DNA of 64,000 bases, from assembly GCF_004345855.1 (NCBI RefSeq), contig NZ_SLXN01000009.1, forward strand, positions 1 through 64,000, written 5' to 3'. The stretch comes from Sphingomonas sp. BK235 (lineage in GTDB: Bacteria > Pseudomonadota > Alphaproteobacteria > Sphingomonadales > Sphingomonadaceae). The notes under the pieces are model-generated. The model was given only the letters and a program-made list of their open reading frames with translations. It was not told the origin of the DNA and ran no database searches. The position numbers and the translations under genes are program-made. Shown piece after piece: positions 35,446 to 43,030 of the stretch (position 1 is its first letter; every line of letters begins with the position of its first letter).

Positions 35446-36090
35446 TCAGCCCGGGGGCGGGCGCGGCGCCACCGATGCGGCATGCCATTGCGCCGCGGCG
35501 GCGATGGCGGCGAGCTCGGCCGCGGCCACCGCCGCCTGGGCCAGCGCCTCGTGCGCGTCGAGGAACAGCGCGCCCAGCACCACCACCAACGTCACCGACG
35601 CGGCGGCGACCTGGAGCGCGACGCGCCACGCCCCCGCCCAGTCGTGCGCGACCAGCCGCCACGCCAGCCGGACATGGCCGAGCGCGGTGAGCAGCTGGAG
35701 CAGCGCGAGCGCGGGCACCGCGGCCTGATAGACCGGGCGCAGCAGCAGCGCGCGCGTCGCGTCGGCGGCGAGCGCGCCGCCCAGCCCGGCGCCGGCGGGG
35801 GACAATCCGGGCGGGCCGAACAGCGCGCCGCCGAGCTGGAGCGTCGCCATCGGCAGCATCACCCCGAGCGCGAGCGCGTGGCTGGCGAGCGCGAGCCGCC
35901 CGAGCGCCCGCGCGGGCAGCGCGCGCGCCGCGGCGACGAGGCAGCCGAACGCGAAGCGCCGCGCCGCGCCCGCGTCCGCGTCCGCGGCGGCCTCGAGCTC
36001 GGCCGCCATCGCCGCCGCCCAGCCGCGCCGCTCCTCGCCGAGCCAGCAGGTCGCGAGCGTCATCGCCGCGCGCGCGAGCGGCGGCGTCAC
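35446..36090 (-). CDS. PadR-coupled membrane protein
   Basis: 214 residues from a GTG overlapping the PadR stop (GTGA). The N-terminal soluble helix carries WLGEERRGWAAAMAAELEA and RRFAFGCLVAAARALPARA, followed by about four membrane helices (roughly 65-85, 120-145, 152-172, 178-200). It belongs to a family of poorly described membrane proteins that follow PadR genes. The start (RxWAxAMxxExEx..D..AxxFAxGxL) matches the N-terminus of the fusion protein at 55987, also behind a PadR gene. Presumed role: an envelope process controlled by that PadR. Confidence 0.75.
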   Translation of the reverse strand: MTPPLARAAMTLATCWLGEERRGWAAAMAAELEAAADADAGAARRFAFGCLVAAARALPARALGRLALASHALALGVMLPMATLQLGGALFGPPGLSPAGAGLGGALAADATRALLLRPVYQAAVPALALLQLLTALGHVRLAWRLVAHDWAGAWRVALQVAAASVTLVVVLGALFLDAHEALAQAAVAAAELAAIAAAAQWHAASVAPRPPPG

Positions 36091-36389
36091 GCCAGCGCCG
36101 CCGCGCCGGACCGCGGCGCGTCGCGCCCGGCCAGCTCGCGCGCCAGCGCCGCGCCCGCGGCGGAGAGACGATAGGCGTGGCGTGGCGGGCGCCCCGGCTG
36201 CGCCGGCTCGCGCCATTCCGCCTCGAGCAATCCCTTGTCGCTCATCCGCATCAGCAAGGGATATAGCGTCCCCGAGGACAGGCCGGTCGCCTTGAGCAGA
36301 TCATAGCCGTGGCGCCACGCGCCGTGCTGCGCCGCGAGCGCGTCGAGCACCCGGCGCATCTGGGAAGAAGGCTGTCGCGTCCTGACCAT
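36087..36389 (-). CDS. PadR-family regulator
   Basis: 100 residues. Winged helix of PadR type: MRRVLDALAAQHGAWRHGYDLLKATGLSSGTLYPLLMRMSDKGLLEAEWRE and the wing ending PPRHAYRLSAAG. ATG at 36389 is chosen since it equals the length of the other PadR here and fits a leaderless transcript; ATG at 36404 is in frame and would add 5 residues. No ribosome site precedes either. It overlaps and is coupled to the membrane-protein gene downstream. Confidence 0.85.
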   Translation of the reverse strand: MVRTRQPSSQMRRVLDALAAQHGAWRHGYDLLKATGLSSGTLYPLLMRMSDKGLLEAEWREPAQPGRPPRHAYRLSAAGAALARELAGRDAPRSGAAALA

Positions 36390-36394
36390 GCAAC

Positions 36395-36423
36395 ATAGCA
36401 ACATATGTAGAGTTACGAGTCAA
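36395..36423 (-). promoter_or_regulatory. Promoter/operator of the PadR module
   Basis: A -35-like TTGACT (36423-36418, minus strand) and a -10-like TGCTAT (36400-36395) are 17 bases apart, placing the transcript start at about the ATG of 36389. The palindrome ACATATGT (36401-36408) lies between them, where a PadR dimer would block polymerase. Confidence 0.4.
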
Positions 36424-36571
36424 CCGCGCGCAGACGGACCTGCGACGGGCCAAGCGACGCCGTGGCGCGGTGGACGGGCGGCTGGACGCGCGCCGCCGCT
36501 GCCGTATTCAGGGGCGCGAATCGAGCGGGTCGCAGCGGCGCGGAGCCGGAGCGCGGCGGGAGGACGGAAAG

Positions 36572-37324
36572 ATGAGGGTGAAGACCGCGATCGTGACCGG
36601 CGCGACCTCGGGGATCGGCGAGGCGAGCGCGCGCGCGCTGGTGGGCGCGGGCTGGCAGGTGATCGCGACCGGGCGCCGCGCCGAGCGGCTCGACGCGCTC
36701 GCCGCCGCGCTGGGGGAGCGGCTCCACCCCGCGGTGTTCGACGTGCGCGACGAGGCCGCGGTCGCCGCCGCGCTCGACGCGCTGCCCGAGCGGTTCCGCG
36801 GCATCGACCTGCTCGTCAACAACGCCGGCCTCGCGCTGGGGACCGGGCCGGCGCAGCACGCCGATCTCGCGCAGTGGAAGACGATGATCGACACCAACGT
36901 CACCGCGCTGGTGGCGATCACCCACCGGCTGCTGCCCGGGCTGATCGCGCGCAAGGGGGCGATCATCAATCTCGCCTCGATCGCGGGCAGCTATCCCTAT
37001 CCCGGCGGCAACGTCTATGGCGGGACCAAGGCGTTCGTGCAGCAGCTCTCGCTGATGCTGCGCACCGATCTCCACGGCACCGGGGTGCGCGTCAGCACGA
37101 TCGACCCGGGGATGGTCGAGACCGAGTTCACGCTGGTGCGCACCGGGGGAGACCGCGACGCCTCCGACACGCTCTACGCCGGGGCCGAGCCGATGACCGC
37201 GGCGGATATCGCCGCGACGGTGCTGTGGATCGCGACGCTGCCGCCGCATCTCAACGTCAACCGGCTCGAGCTGATGCCGGTGAGCCAGTCGTTCGCGGGC
37301 TTCCAGGTCGCGCGCCACGGCTGA
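36572..37324 (+). CDS. SDR oxidoreductase, YdfG-like (3-hydroxy acid dehydrogenase type)
   Basis: 250 residues. Classical short-chain dehydrogenase: TGATSGIGEASA (9-20), NNAGLALG, catalytic Ser in IINLASIAGSYPYPGG, YGGTKAF with Tyr/Lys, and a C-terminal DPGMVETEF. The SYPYPGGNVYGGTKAFVQQFS-type stretch and ATGRR after the first helix point to NADP-dependent L-allo-threonine/3-hydroxypropionate dehydrogenase (YdfG). ATG at 36572 follows GGGAGGACGGAAAG. Confidence 0.88.
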   Translation: MRVKTAIVTGATSGIGEASARALVGAGWQVIATGRRAERLDALAAALGERLHPAVFDVRDEAAVAAALDALPERFRGIDLLVNNAGLALGTGPAQHADLAQWKTMIDTNVTALVAITHRLLPGLIARKGAIINLASIAGSYPYPGGNVYGGTKAFVQQLSLMLRTDLHGTGVRVSTIDPGMVETEFTLVRTGGDRDASDTLYAGAEPMTAADIAATVLWIATLPPHLNVNRLELMPVSQSFAGFQVARHG

Positions 37325-37343
37325 GCGCGCGGCGGGGTGTCGC

Positions 37344-38237
37344 TCAGCCGGCGGCGTGGCGCACGATCGCCTCGCACAGCGCGTGCGTCTGGAGGATGGC
37401 GGCGGCGTCGGTGGCGCGGCGCTCGCGCGCGACGGTGAGGAAGTGGTCGCACATCGTGTCGAAGCCGCGCTGGCGCGCGACCGAGACCCAGTCGCCGCGG
37501 CGCCGGAGCGTCCGCGCACCGCTGGCGTCGATCCGGTCGGCGAGGTTCAGCACGGTGCGCCGGGCGCCGTCGCCGATCGCGTCGAGCCGCTCCTCGTCGA
37601 GCCCGCTGTTCCGGTGCATCGTCCCGATCGCGGTGAAGCCGTCGCCCGCCAGCACCAGCGTGACGGCGTGGAGCAGCCCATCGACCACATGCGTCTCGAT
37701 CGTGCGCCGGCGCACCGCGGCCGGGGCGAGAGACAGCAAGGTGTCGACGACATGGATGAAGTCGTCGAACACGACGCGCCGGGGCGTGTCGGGCTGGCGG
37801 TGGCGATGCTTCTCCAGCGTGATCAGGCTCGCCCCGACCCCGCGCAGCGCGACATAATCGGGCGCGAAGCGACGGTTGAACCCGACCACGAGCGGCGTCG
37901 CGCGCCGCGCGGCGAGGGCGACCAGCGCCTCCACCGTGTCGAACTGGTCCGCCAGCGGCTTGTCGACGAAGGTGGCGATGTCCTGTTCGAGCAGCAGGCG
38001 CACGAGCGCCGGATGCGCCTCGGTGGAGGCGTGGACCAGCGCCGCGTCGAACCGCGCGGCGGCGAGCGCCGCGGCGACGCTGGTGTGACGGTGCGCGAGG
38101 CGGAAGGCGTCGCCGATCTCGGCGAGCACGACGGGGTCGCGCGACGTCAGGTGAAGCTCGATGTCGGGTCGCGCGGCGAGCACCGGCACATAGGCCTTGC
38201 GCGCGATGTCGCCCAGTCCGATCATCAGCACGCGCAT
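37344..38237 (-). CDS. Gfo/Idh/MocA-family oxidoreductase
   Basis: 297 residues. N-terminal NAD(P) Rossmann fold from residue 1 (VLMIGLGDIARKAYVPVLAA) and the family's catalytic Lys in TFVDKPLADQ, then the C-terminal alpha/beta substrate domain with VVGFNRRFAP and FDDFIHVVDTLL. It resembles virulence-factor MviM-type members acting on sugars or sugar nucleotides. No sugar operon is attached; substrate unknown. Confidence 0.87.
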   Translation of the reverse strand: MRVLMIGLGDIARKAYVPVLAARPDIELHLTSRDPVVLAEIGDAFRLAHRHTSVAAALAAARFDAALVHASTEAHPALVRLLLEQDIATFVDKPLADQFDTVEALVALAARRATPLVVGFNRRFAPDYVALRGVGASLITLEKHRHRQPDTPRRVVFDDFIHVVDTLLSLAPAAVRRRTIETHVVDGLLHAVTLVLAGDGFTAIGTMHRNSGLDEERLDAIGDGARRTVLNLADRIDASGARTLRRRGDWVSVARQRGFDTMCDHFLTVARERRATDAAAILQTHALCEAIVRHAAG

Positions 38238-38283
38238 CGCCGCCTCCGTGGTTGGCGCCCGCCTAGCCTGTGATCCTCCTGCT

Positions 38284-38327
38284 GTGAACCGGCGGGGTGC
38301 TGCGGCGTCCGCAGGAGCACGGTTCAC
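38284..38327. repeat. Intergenic hairpin with repeated 15-mer
   Basis: Outer arms GTGAACC (38284-38290) and GGTTCAC (38321-38327), inner arms GTGCTGCGG (38297-38305) and CCGCAGGAGCAC (38309-38320) with a small bulge. It includes CGTCCGCAGGAGCAC (38306-38320), present exactly twice more in the window (269-283 reversed, 42991-43005). It may also act as a terminator for the HxlR gene, which ends on its right. Confidence 0.55.
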
Positions 38328-38344
38328 GCTAGGCGGATCGGCCT

Positions 38345-38755
38345 CTACGCGCTCTTGCCGCGGCCCCAGCCGTCGCGCTCGGCGAAGATCTGCTGCATCA
38401 CCGCCATATTCTGGGTGCCCCAGGTGCAGAGCGGCTCGAGCGCCTGCGCGAGGCTGCGGCCCAGCGGCGTGAGCGTGTAATCGACGCGCGGGGGCACCTC
38501 ACGATAGTCGTTGCGGCGCAGGACGCCGTCGCCTTCCAGTTCCTTGAGCTGCTGGATCAGCACCTTGTCGCTCACGTCCCGCACCGCGCGCTTGAGCTCG
38601 CCGTAGCGCGTCGGCCCGCGCAGCAGGAAATAGAGGATGAGCGGCTTCCACTTGCCCGAGATGATCTTGAGCGTCGCGTCGAGCCCGCAGGTGAAGGCGG
38701 GCGCGACGGCGGCGGGGGCGCTCTCGGCGGTCGCGCTCTCGGCGGTCTTCGACAT
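38345..38755 (-). CDS. HxlR-family regulator
   Basis: 136 residues. HxlR winged helix: KIISGKWKPLILYFLLRGPTRYGELKRAV then DKVLIQQLKELEGDGVLRR and VPPRVDYTLTPLGRSL. A single Cys (Cys23, AFTCGLD) lies just before the HTH at the place used for redox sensing in HypR/YodB-type members. Divergent from an SDR gene (38838) with an operator-like palindrome between them, the usual arrangement for regulation of electrophile or quinone reductases. Confidence 0.88.
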   Translation of the reverse strand: MSKTAESATAESAPAAVAPAFTCGLDATLKIISGKWKPLILYFLLRGPTRYGELKRAVRDVSDKVLIQQLKELEGDGVLRRNDYREVPPRVDYTLTPLGRSLAQALEPLCTWGTQNMAVMQQIFAERDGWGRGKSA

Positions 38756-38760
38756 TCTAG

Positions 38761-38782
38761 GTACTTACCAAAAGGTGCATAC
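38761..38782. promoter_or_regulatory. HxlR operator candidate
   Basis: Inverted repeat GTACTTACC-AAAA-GGTGCATAC, with conserved GTA..ACC/GGT..TAC arms, in the 82-base divergent region. It overlaps the putative -10 (CATACT, 38778-38783) of the SDR gene and lies 6 bases upstream of the HxlR start codon. Confidence 0.55.
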
Positions 38783-38837
38783 TTGTTCCCAGGTAGGCAG
38801 GTCGCCAGCTGCGTGCAACCAAGAAGTGGAGGCATGT

Positions 38838-39572
38838 ATGAAGCGGTTGGACGGCAAGACGGCGATCATCACCGGCGGCGGGACGGGCATCGGCCTGGCG
38901 TCGGCGCAGCGGTTCGTCGCGGAGGGCGCGTTCGTCTATCTGTTCGGGCGACGGCAGGAGAAGCTCGACGCGGCGCTGGCGACGCTGGGCGGCAACGCGC
39001 GCGCGGTGGCGGGATCGGTCGCGGACAATGACGACCTCGACCGGCTGTTCGCCACGGTGAAGGCCGAGCGCGGCGGGCTGGACATCCTGTTCGCCAATGC
39101 CGGGACGGGGGCGCTGGTGCCGCTCGGCGAGATCACGCCCGACCATTATCAGGCGACGTTCGACGTCAACGTCAAGGGAACGATCTTCACCGTGCAGAAG
39201 GCGCTGCCGCTGATGCGCCGCGACGGGTCGATCATCCTCACCGGATCGACCACCGGCGTGATGGGCACGCCGGCGTTCAGCATCTACAGCGCGTCCAAGG
39301 CGGCGGTGCGCAACCTCGCGCGGAGCTGGGCGCAGGACCTGCGCGGCACCGGGGTCCGGGTCAACGTCCTGTCGCCCGGGCCCACGCTGACGGAACTCGC
39401 CGCGGAGGTGGTCGGCCGCGACGCGATGATCGAGATGGGCGCCACCACGCCGATCGGCCATGTCGGCGAACCGTCCGAGGTCGCCGCGGCGGCCGCCTTC
39501 CTCGGCTCCGCCGACAGCAGCTTCATGACCGGCAGCGAGCTGTTCACCGACGGCGGGCTCGCCCAGATCTGA
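38838..39572 (+). CDS. SDR oxidoreductase under HxlR control
   Basis: 244 residues. Classical SDR: TGGGTGIGLASA (12-23), FANAGTGA in place of NNAG, catalytic Ser (ILTGSTTG), YSASKAAV, and LSPGPTLTE; C-terminal FTDGGLAQI. Ribosome site GGAGG at 38827-38832. A nearby ATG at 38834 is out of frame. The pairing HxlR/SDR suggests induction by reactive aldehydes or quinones; the exact substrate is unknown. Confidence 0.9.
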   Translation: MKRLDGKTAIITGGGTGIGLASAQRFVAEGAFVYLFGRRQEKLDAALATLGGNARAVAGSVADNDDLDRLFATVKAERGGLDILFANAGTGALVPLGEITPDHYQATFDVNVKGTIFTVQKALPLMRRDGSIILTGSTTGVMGTPAFSIYSASKAAVRNLARSWAQDLRGTGVRVNVLSPGPTLTELAAEVVGRDAMIEMGATTPIGHVGEPSEVAAAAAFLGSADSSFMTGSELFTDGGLAQI

Positions 39573-39581
39573 CGACCCGCC

Positions 39582-39631
39582 GGTGCGCCCGCGCCGCCGC
39601 GACCCCTGTCGCGCGACGGCGCGGGCGCGCC
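39582..39631. terminator. Strong GC stem-loop between convergent genes
   Basis: Arms of 15 bases (39582-39596 and 39617-39631) pair with one G-T wobble, and a further 6-bp stem (CGCGAC/GTCGCG) stacks in the loop. It lies in the 63 bases between the SDR stop and the stop of the outer-membrane protein gene, so a shared terminator is likely. Confidence 0.55.
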
Positions 39632-39635
39632 CCGG

Positions 39636-40481
39636 TCAGAAGCGGAACGCCGCGGTGGCGCGCAGCGAGTGCCAGCGGAACTTGTCGTCGCTGCGGATGA
39701 AGTCGGTGCCCGACGCGCTGCCGCCGTTGTTGGCGTTGGTGAAGGGCGTCCCCGCCGGGCCGGTCGCGCGGACGACGTAATCGTCGTCGCGATACTGGTG
39801 GTAGATATATTCCAGCCCGATCGAGAAATGCCGGCCGAGCCGCTGCTCGACGCCGCCGCCCCCCTGGAAGCCGAACTGGTTGCGCTTGCCGCTGCCCTCG
39901 AACGTGTTGGTCGTGTTGGTGGAGCCGAAGGCGCGGTCGATCCGCGCATAGCCCGGACCGAAGGTGCCGTAGAACAAGGTGGTGTCGTTGGGGGTGTAGC
40001 CGGCGCGCGCGCGCACGCCCGCCTCCCAGTCGATCCCGCGGTTGAAGACGTAGCTCGCCGGCGTGCTCGAGAAGGCGCTGACGCCGTCGGTGATGTTGCT
40101 GGTGCCGAACTCGCCGACCACGCCGACGACGAGGCGGCCGCGCTGCGCGTCGAACCCGACCCGGCCGTAATAGGCCCAGTCGTCCTTGTCGTTGGTGCAG
40201 CGGCCGCCGTTGGCCGGGCTGAGCTGGTTGCTGGCCTGGCCGCCGCAGAAGCCAGGGCCGAAGGCGTCCGCGCCCGAGCCGGTGCGCACCACGTCGCCAT
40301 ATTGCCCGTCGAGGTTGCGGTCGAACAGCACGCGCGAGCGGCCGCCGTCGTTGGGCTGGACGTCATAGCCGCCGGCCGCGCCGACATAGACGCCGCTGAA
40401 GCCGCCGTCGCTCTCCTGCGCGCTCGCGGGCAGCGCGTGGGCGGCGAGCAGCGCCGCCGCGGTCAATCCGATCACCTTCAT
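39636..40481 (-). CDS. Outer-membrane beta-barrel protein (porin-like, OMP_b-brl)
   Basis: 281 residues; ribosome site GAGGGAGTGAGAC. Signal peptide 1-21 (ALPASAQ). Mature protein is an 8- to 10-strand barrel in style of PF13505: FSGVYVGAAGGYD first strand, YGRVGFDAQRGRLVVGVVGEFG, DWEAGVRARAGYTPNDTTLFYGTFGPGYARI and the last strand HSLRATAAFRF ending in Phe. One long loop has the Cys pair FCGGQ and RCTND. A surface barrel such as Omp25/31 or LomB type; role unknown. Confidence 0.85.
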   Translation of the reverse strand: MKVIGLTAAALLAAHALPASAQESDGGFSGVYVGAAGGYDVQPNDGGRSRVLFDRNLDGQYGDVVRTGSGADAFGPGFCGGQASNQLSPANGGRCTNDKDDWAYYGRVGFDAQRGRLVVGVVGEFGTSNITDGVSAFSSTPASYVFNRGIDWEAGVRARAGYTPNDTTLFYGTFGPGYARIDRAFGSTNTTNTFEGSGKRNQFGFQGGGGVEQRLGRHFSIGLEYIYHQYRDDDYVVRATGPAGTPFTNANNGGSASGTDFIRSDDKFRWHSLRATAAFRF

Positions 40482-40582
40482 GTCTCACTCCCTCGTGAAT
40501 CAGCGGGGAGGAGGCGCTGGCCTCCTCCCCTGTCGTCGTCATCCCCGGCGTGCGGCGGCCGTGCGGCGCGCCCGGCGCGGCA

Positions 40583-41593
40583 TCAGGGCAGGCCCACCCG
40601 CAGCGTCGGATTGGGGTTGTTGGTCCCGTTGGGGAAGAAGCCGCCCCCGTTGAGGTTGCTGCCGGTGGCGTTGAGGTAGACGATGTTGTGGACCTGGCGG
40701 CTGTTGCGGCTGTAGGCGATGGCGTCGGCGTCGGCGGGGACGAGATTGGCGCCGCCCCCGGATGCGACCAGCCCCTGGTCGGTGTCACTGCCCTGGTCGA
40801 GCGCGTCGCGCGCGTCCGAGATCCTGGTGGTGGCGGTGATCAGCGCGGGCGCGGCGATGCCCTTGGCATAGAGGACGGTGCGCACCAGCCCGGCGTGATA
40901 GGCCTCGGCCGCGAGGATGCCCGCGGCGGCCTCGAGGAACACCTTGCTCGACAGCAGCGGCGCGGCGCCCTTGTAGGCGGTGACGCCGACGTCCTCGAAC
41001 AGATAGGCGCCGAGCAGGAAGTTCTCGGGCGAGGAGTAAGGATTGAAGCTCTCGCTCGACCCGATCACGCCGGCCGCGCGCGCCGCCGCGGTGAAGGCAC
41101 CGTTGGCGTCGCCCGAGATGTTGATGTTGGGCATGGCGATCGCGGCCGAGCCGAGCGCGGCGCGCAGGAAGGCGACGTGCGCGGCCTCGTCCGCGGCGAT
41201 CTCGCGGGCATAGGCGCCGACCAGCGCGTCACCCGAGAAGTCGACCTTGGCGCCGCCGGTGACGGTGCCGCCCGCGGTGCCGCTGCCGCTCGCGGTCTGG
41301 CTCGCCGCCAGGCCGGTGCCGTTGACCGCGAACAGATAATATTGCGCCTCGAGATATTCGAGATTGAGCGCGAGGTTGAGCACGTCGCTGTCGGTCACCG
41401 CGGCGGGCGTGGGGGTCGGGGTGGGGGTCGGCGCGGGGACGTCGTCCTCCTCGGAATCGAAGCAGCCGGACAACAGGCTGGCGCTGCCGAGCGCGAGCGT
41501 GCCGCCGCCCGCCACCTTGAGGAAGCGGCGCCGCGCCGCGCGGCGATTGTCCGCGGCGGCGAGCAGGTCGAGGGCGTTGCGATGATCGATCAT
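40583..41593 (-). CDS. Ferritin-like Tat lipoprotein with di-iron ligands
   Basis: 336 residues. The Tat signal (RRRFLKVAGGGTLALG) ends in lipobox LLSGC, so lipid-anchored after export. A Pro/Thr spacer (PTPTPTPTPA) leads to a ferritin-like domain (PF13668) with the ligand set LEYLEAQ, ADEAAH, FEDVG and AEAYH. These Glu/His residues should bind two metal ions. It ends GGGFFPNGTNN plus a few residues. Relatives are called desiccation-related or ferritin-like proteins; oxidase activity and iron handling are plausible, not proven. It is the second gene of a pair, 55 bases after 41649. Confidence 0.85.
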   Translation of the reverse strand: MIDHRNALDLLAAADNRRAARRRFLKVAGGGTLALGSASLLSGCFDSEEDDVPAPTPTPTPTPAAVTDSDVLNLALNLEYLEAQYYLFAVNGTGLAASQTASGSGTAGGTVTGGAKVDFSGDALVGAYAREIAADEAAHVAFLRAALGSAAIAMPNINISGDANGAFTAAARAAGVIGSSESFNPYSSPENFLLGAYLFEDVGVTAYKGAAPLLSSKVFLEAAAGILAAEAYHAGLVRTVLYAKGIAAPALITATTRISDARDALDQGSDTDQGLVASGGGANLVPADADAIAYSRNSRQVHNIVYLNATGSNLNGGGFFPNGTNNPNPTLRVGLP

Positions 41594-41648
41594 GGGCGTG
41601 GTTCCTGTGAAGAGGCAGAGACGGGGAGGCGGGGGCGCCGCCGCACGC

Positions 41649-42626
41649 TCACGCGGTCGATCGGATGTTGCCGTTGACGCCGTTGGGGAAGAACCCGCCC
41701 ATCGTCGTGGTCGCGGCGTTGAGATAGACGATGTTGAGCACCTGGCCGGTGGTGCGGCTGTAGGCGAGGCCGTTGGCGTTGAGCGGCGCGATGTTCGCGG
41801 TCAGCGTCGCCCCGCTGCCGCTCGGCGCGATGCCCTGGTCGTCGTCGGGCGCGATGCCGCGGACCTGGTCCTCGGTCGGGCTGCCGTCGAGCGCGTCGCG
41901 CGCGGCGGAGATCTGCTCGGTCGCCTGGATCAGCGCGGGCACGCCCTTGGCGTACAAGGTCGTGCGCACGATCGCGGCGTGATAGGCCTCGACCGCGAGG
42001 ATGCCCGCCGCGGCCTCGAGGAAGGTCTTGTTGGTGAGCAACGGCGCCGCGCCCTTATAGGCGGTGACGCCGACGTCCTCGAAGATGAAGGCGCCGAGCA
42101 GGAAGCTGGTCGGGTCGGCATAAGGGTTGAACGTGTCCGACGCACCGACCACCCCGGCGGCGCGCGCCGCGGCGGTGAACGGACCGTCGGCCGCGCCCGA
42201 GATGTTGATGTTGGGCATCGCCACCGCGGAAGCGCCCAGCGCGGTGCGCAGGAAATTGACGTGCGCCTGCTCGTCCGCGGCGATCTCGCGCGCATAGGCG
42301 CCGACGTTGGGATCGCCCGAGAAGTCGACCTTGGCGCCGCCGGTCACCGTGCCGCCGGCGGTGCTGCCGCTGCCGGTCAAGGACGCGGGCAGGCCGGTGC
42401 CGTTGACCGCGTAGAGATAGAATTGCGCCTCGAGGTATTCGAGGTTGAGCGCGAAGTTGAGCACGTCCGCGTCGGTGACCGCCGCCTGTGCCCGCGCCGG
42501 ATCCGAGTAAGCGAAGGCCGACCCGACCGCGGCGACCCCGAGTGCCGCGGTGAACAGGGCGCGGCGATCGTGGCGGCGTCGCGAACGCGCCTCGAGCGCG
42601 TCGATGACCAGATCTTCGTGATTCAT
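41649..42626 (-). CDS. Ferritin-like exported protein with di-iron ligands
   Basis: 325 residues from ATG at 42626 (an ATG at 42635 lies almost on top of the ribosome site GGAGGGAG). Export signal with RRHDRRALFTAALGVAAVG, cleavage near ARAQA. The ferritin-like domain has LEYLEAQ, ADEQAH, FEDVG and VEAYH ligands and is clearly a paralogue of the next gene (VTGGAKVDFSGD, MPNINISG and YKGAAPLL are shared). C-terminus MGGFFPNGVNGNIR. First gene of the pair, so the promoter lies in 42627-42820. Confidence 0.85.
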   Translation of the reverse strand: MNHEDLVIDALEARSRRRHDRRALFTAALGVAAVGSAFAYSDPARAQAAVTDADVLNFALNLEYLEAQFYLYAVNGTGLPASLTGSGSTAGGTVTGGAKVDFSGDPNVGAYAREIAADEQAHVNFLRTALGASAVAMPNINISGAADGPFTAAARAAGVVGASDTFNPYADPTSFLLGAFIFEDVGVTAYKGAAPLLTNKTFLEAAAGILAVEAYHAAIVRTTLYAKGVPALIQATEQISAARDALDGSPTEDQVRGIAPDDDQGIAPSGSGATLTANIAPLNANGLAYSRTTGQVLNIVYLNAATTTMGGFFPNGVNGNIRSTA

Positions 42627-42825
42627 GAGTGGCATCTCCCTCCGCTCCCGAGAGGAGGCGGTGTCCTCACGCGTGAGCAGGGCGAAGCTACGAGGCGACG
42701 CGCCCGCCGGATGCTGCTGGAAAGAAATGTTTATATTTCACTACGCCGGGAACATTCGCGCCCGTCGCGCGTGGCAGCGGCCGCTTCGGCCGACGCGCGC
42801 GAGGGCCGGCGTGTGGTCCACCTCG

Positions 42826-42960
42826 GCCGAGCCGTGCTCCTGCGAAAGCGAGACCTTTGCAAAAGCCGCGCAACGCGCCGCCGCTACCGTCATCCCGGAC
42901 CAAGTCCGGGATGACGGAAGGTTTCGCAAAGGTCCCGCGGACGAAGGAGCACGGCTCGGC
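42826..42960. repeat. Nested inverted-repeat element (REP/MITE-like)
   Basis: Two 35-base arms (42826-42860 and 42926-42960) are inverted copies matching at 30 of 35 positions. They enclose a 31-bp near-perfect palindrome CCGTCATCCCGGAC..GTCCGGGATGACGG (42887-42917), the same REP core as at 45-314. A separate small hairpin CTCCTGCG-TC-CGCAGGAG lies at 42985-43002. Together these fill most of the 404-base gap 42627-43030; the remaining 42627-42820 is a promoter region without a clear motif, and no gene is seen. Confidence 0.75.
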
Positions 42961-42990
42961 AGGCGTGACGCTCGTGGCTCTGGGCTCCTG

Positions 42991-43005
42991 CGTCCGCAGG
43001 AGCAC
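42991..43005. repeat. 15-mer CGTCCGCAGGAGCAC, third copy
   Basis: Exact copy of the 15-mer seen at 38306-38320 and (reversed) at 269-283, here within the small hairpin 42985-43002 just after the GH127 stop codon. It may help end the sugar-operon transcript. Confidence 0.5.
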
Positions 43006-43030
43006 GGGTCAACCGGGGTCGTGTCGGGCG

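Noticed and set aside
42688..43005. Short minus-strand frame over the inverted-repeat element
   Set aside because: Translation of the repeat arms and palindrome (LLRTQEPRATSVTPAEPCS); known type of false gene in REP-rich genomes.
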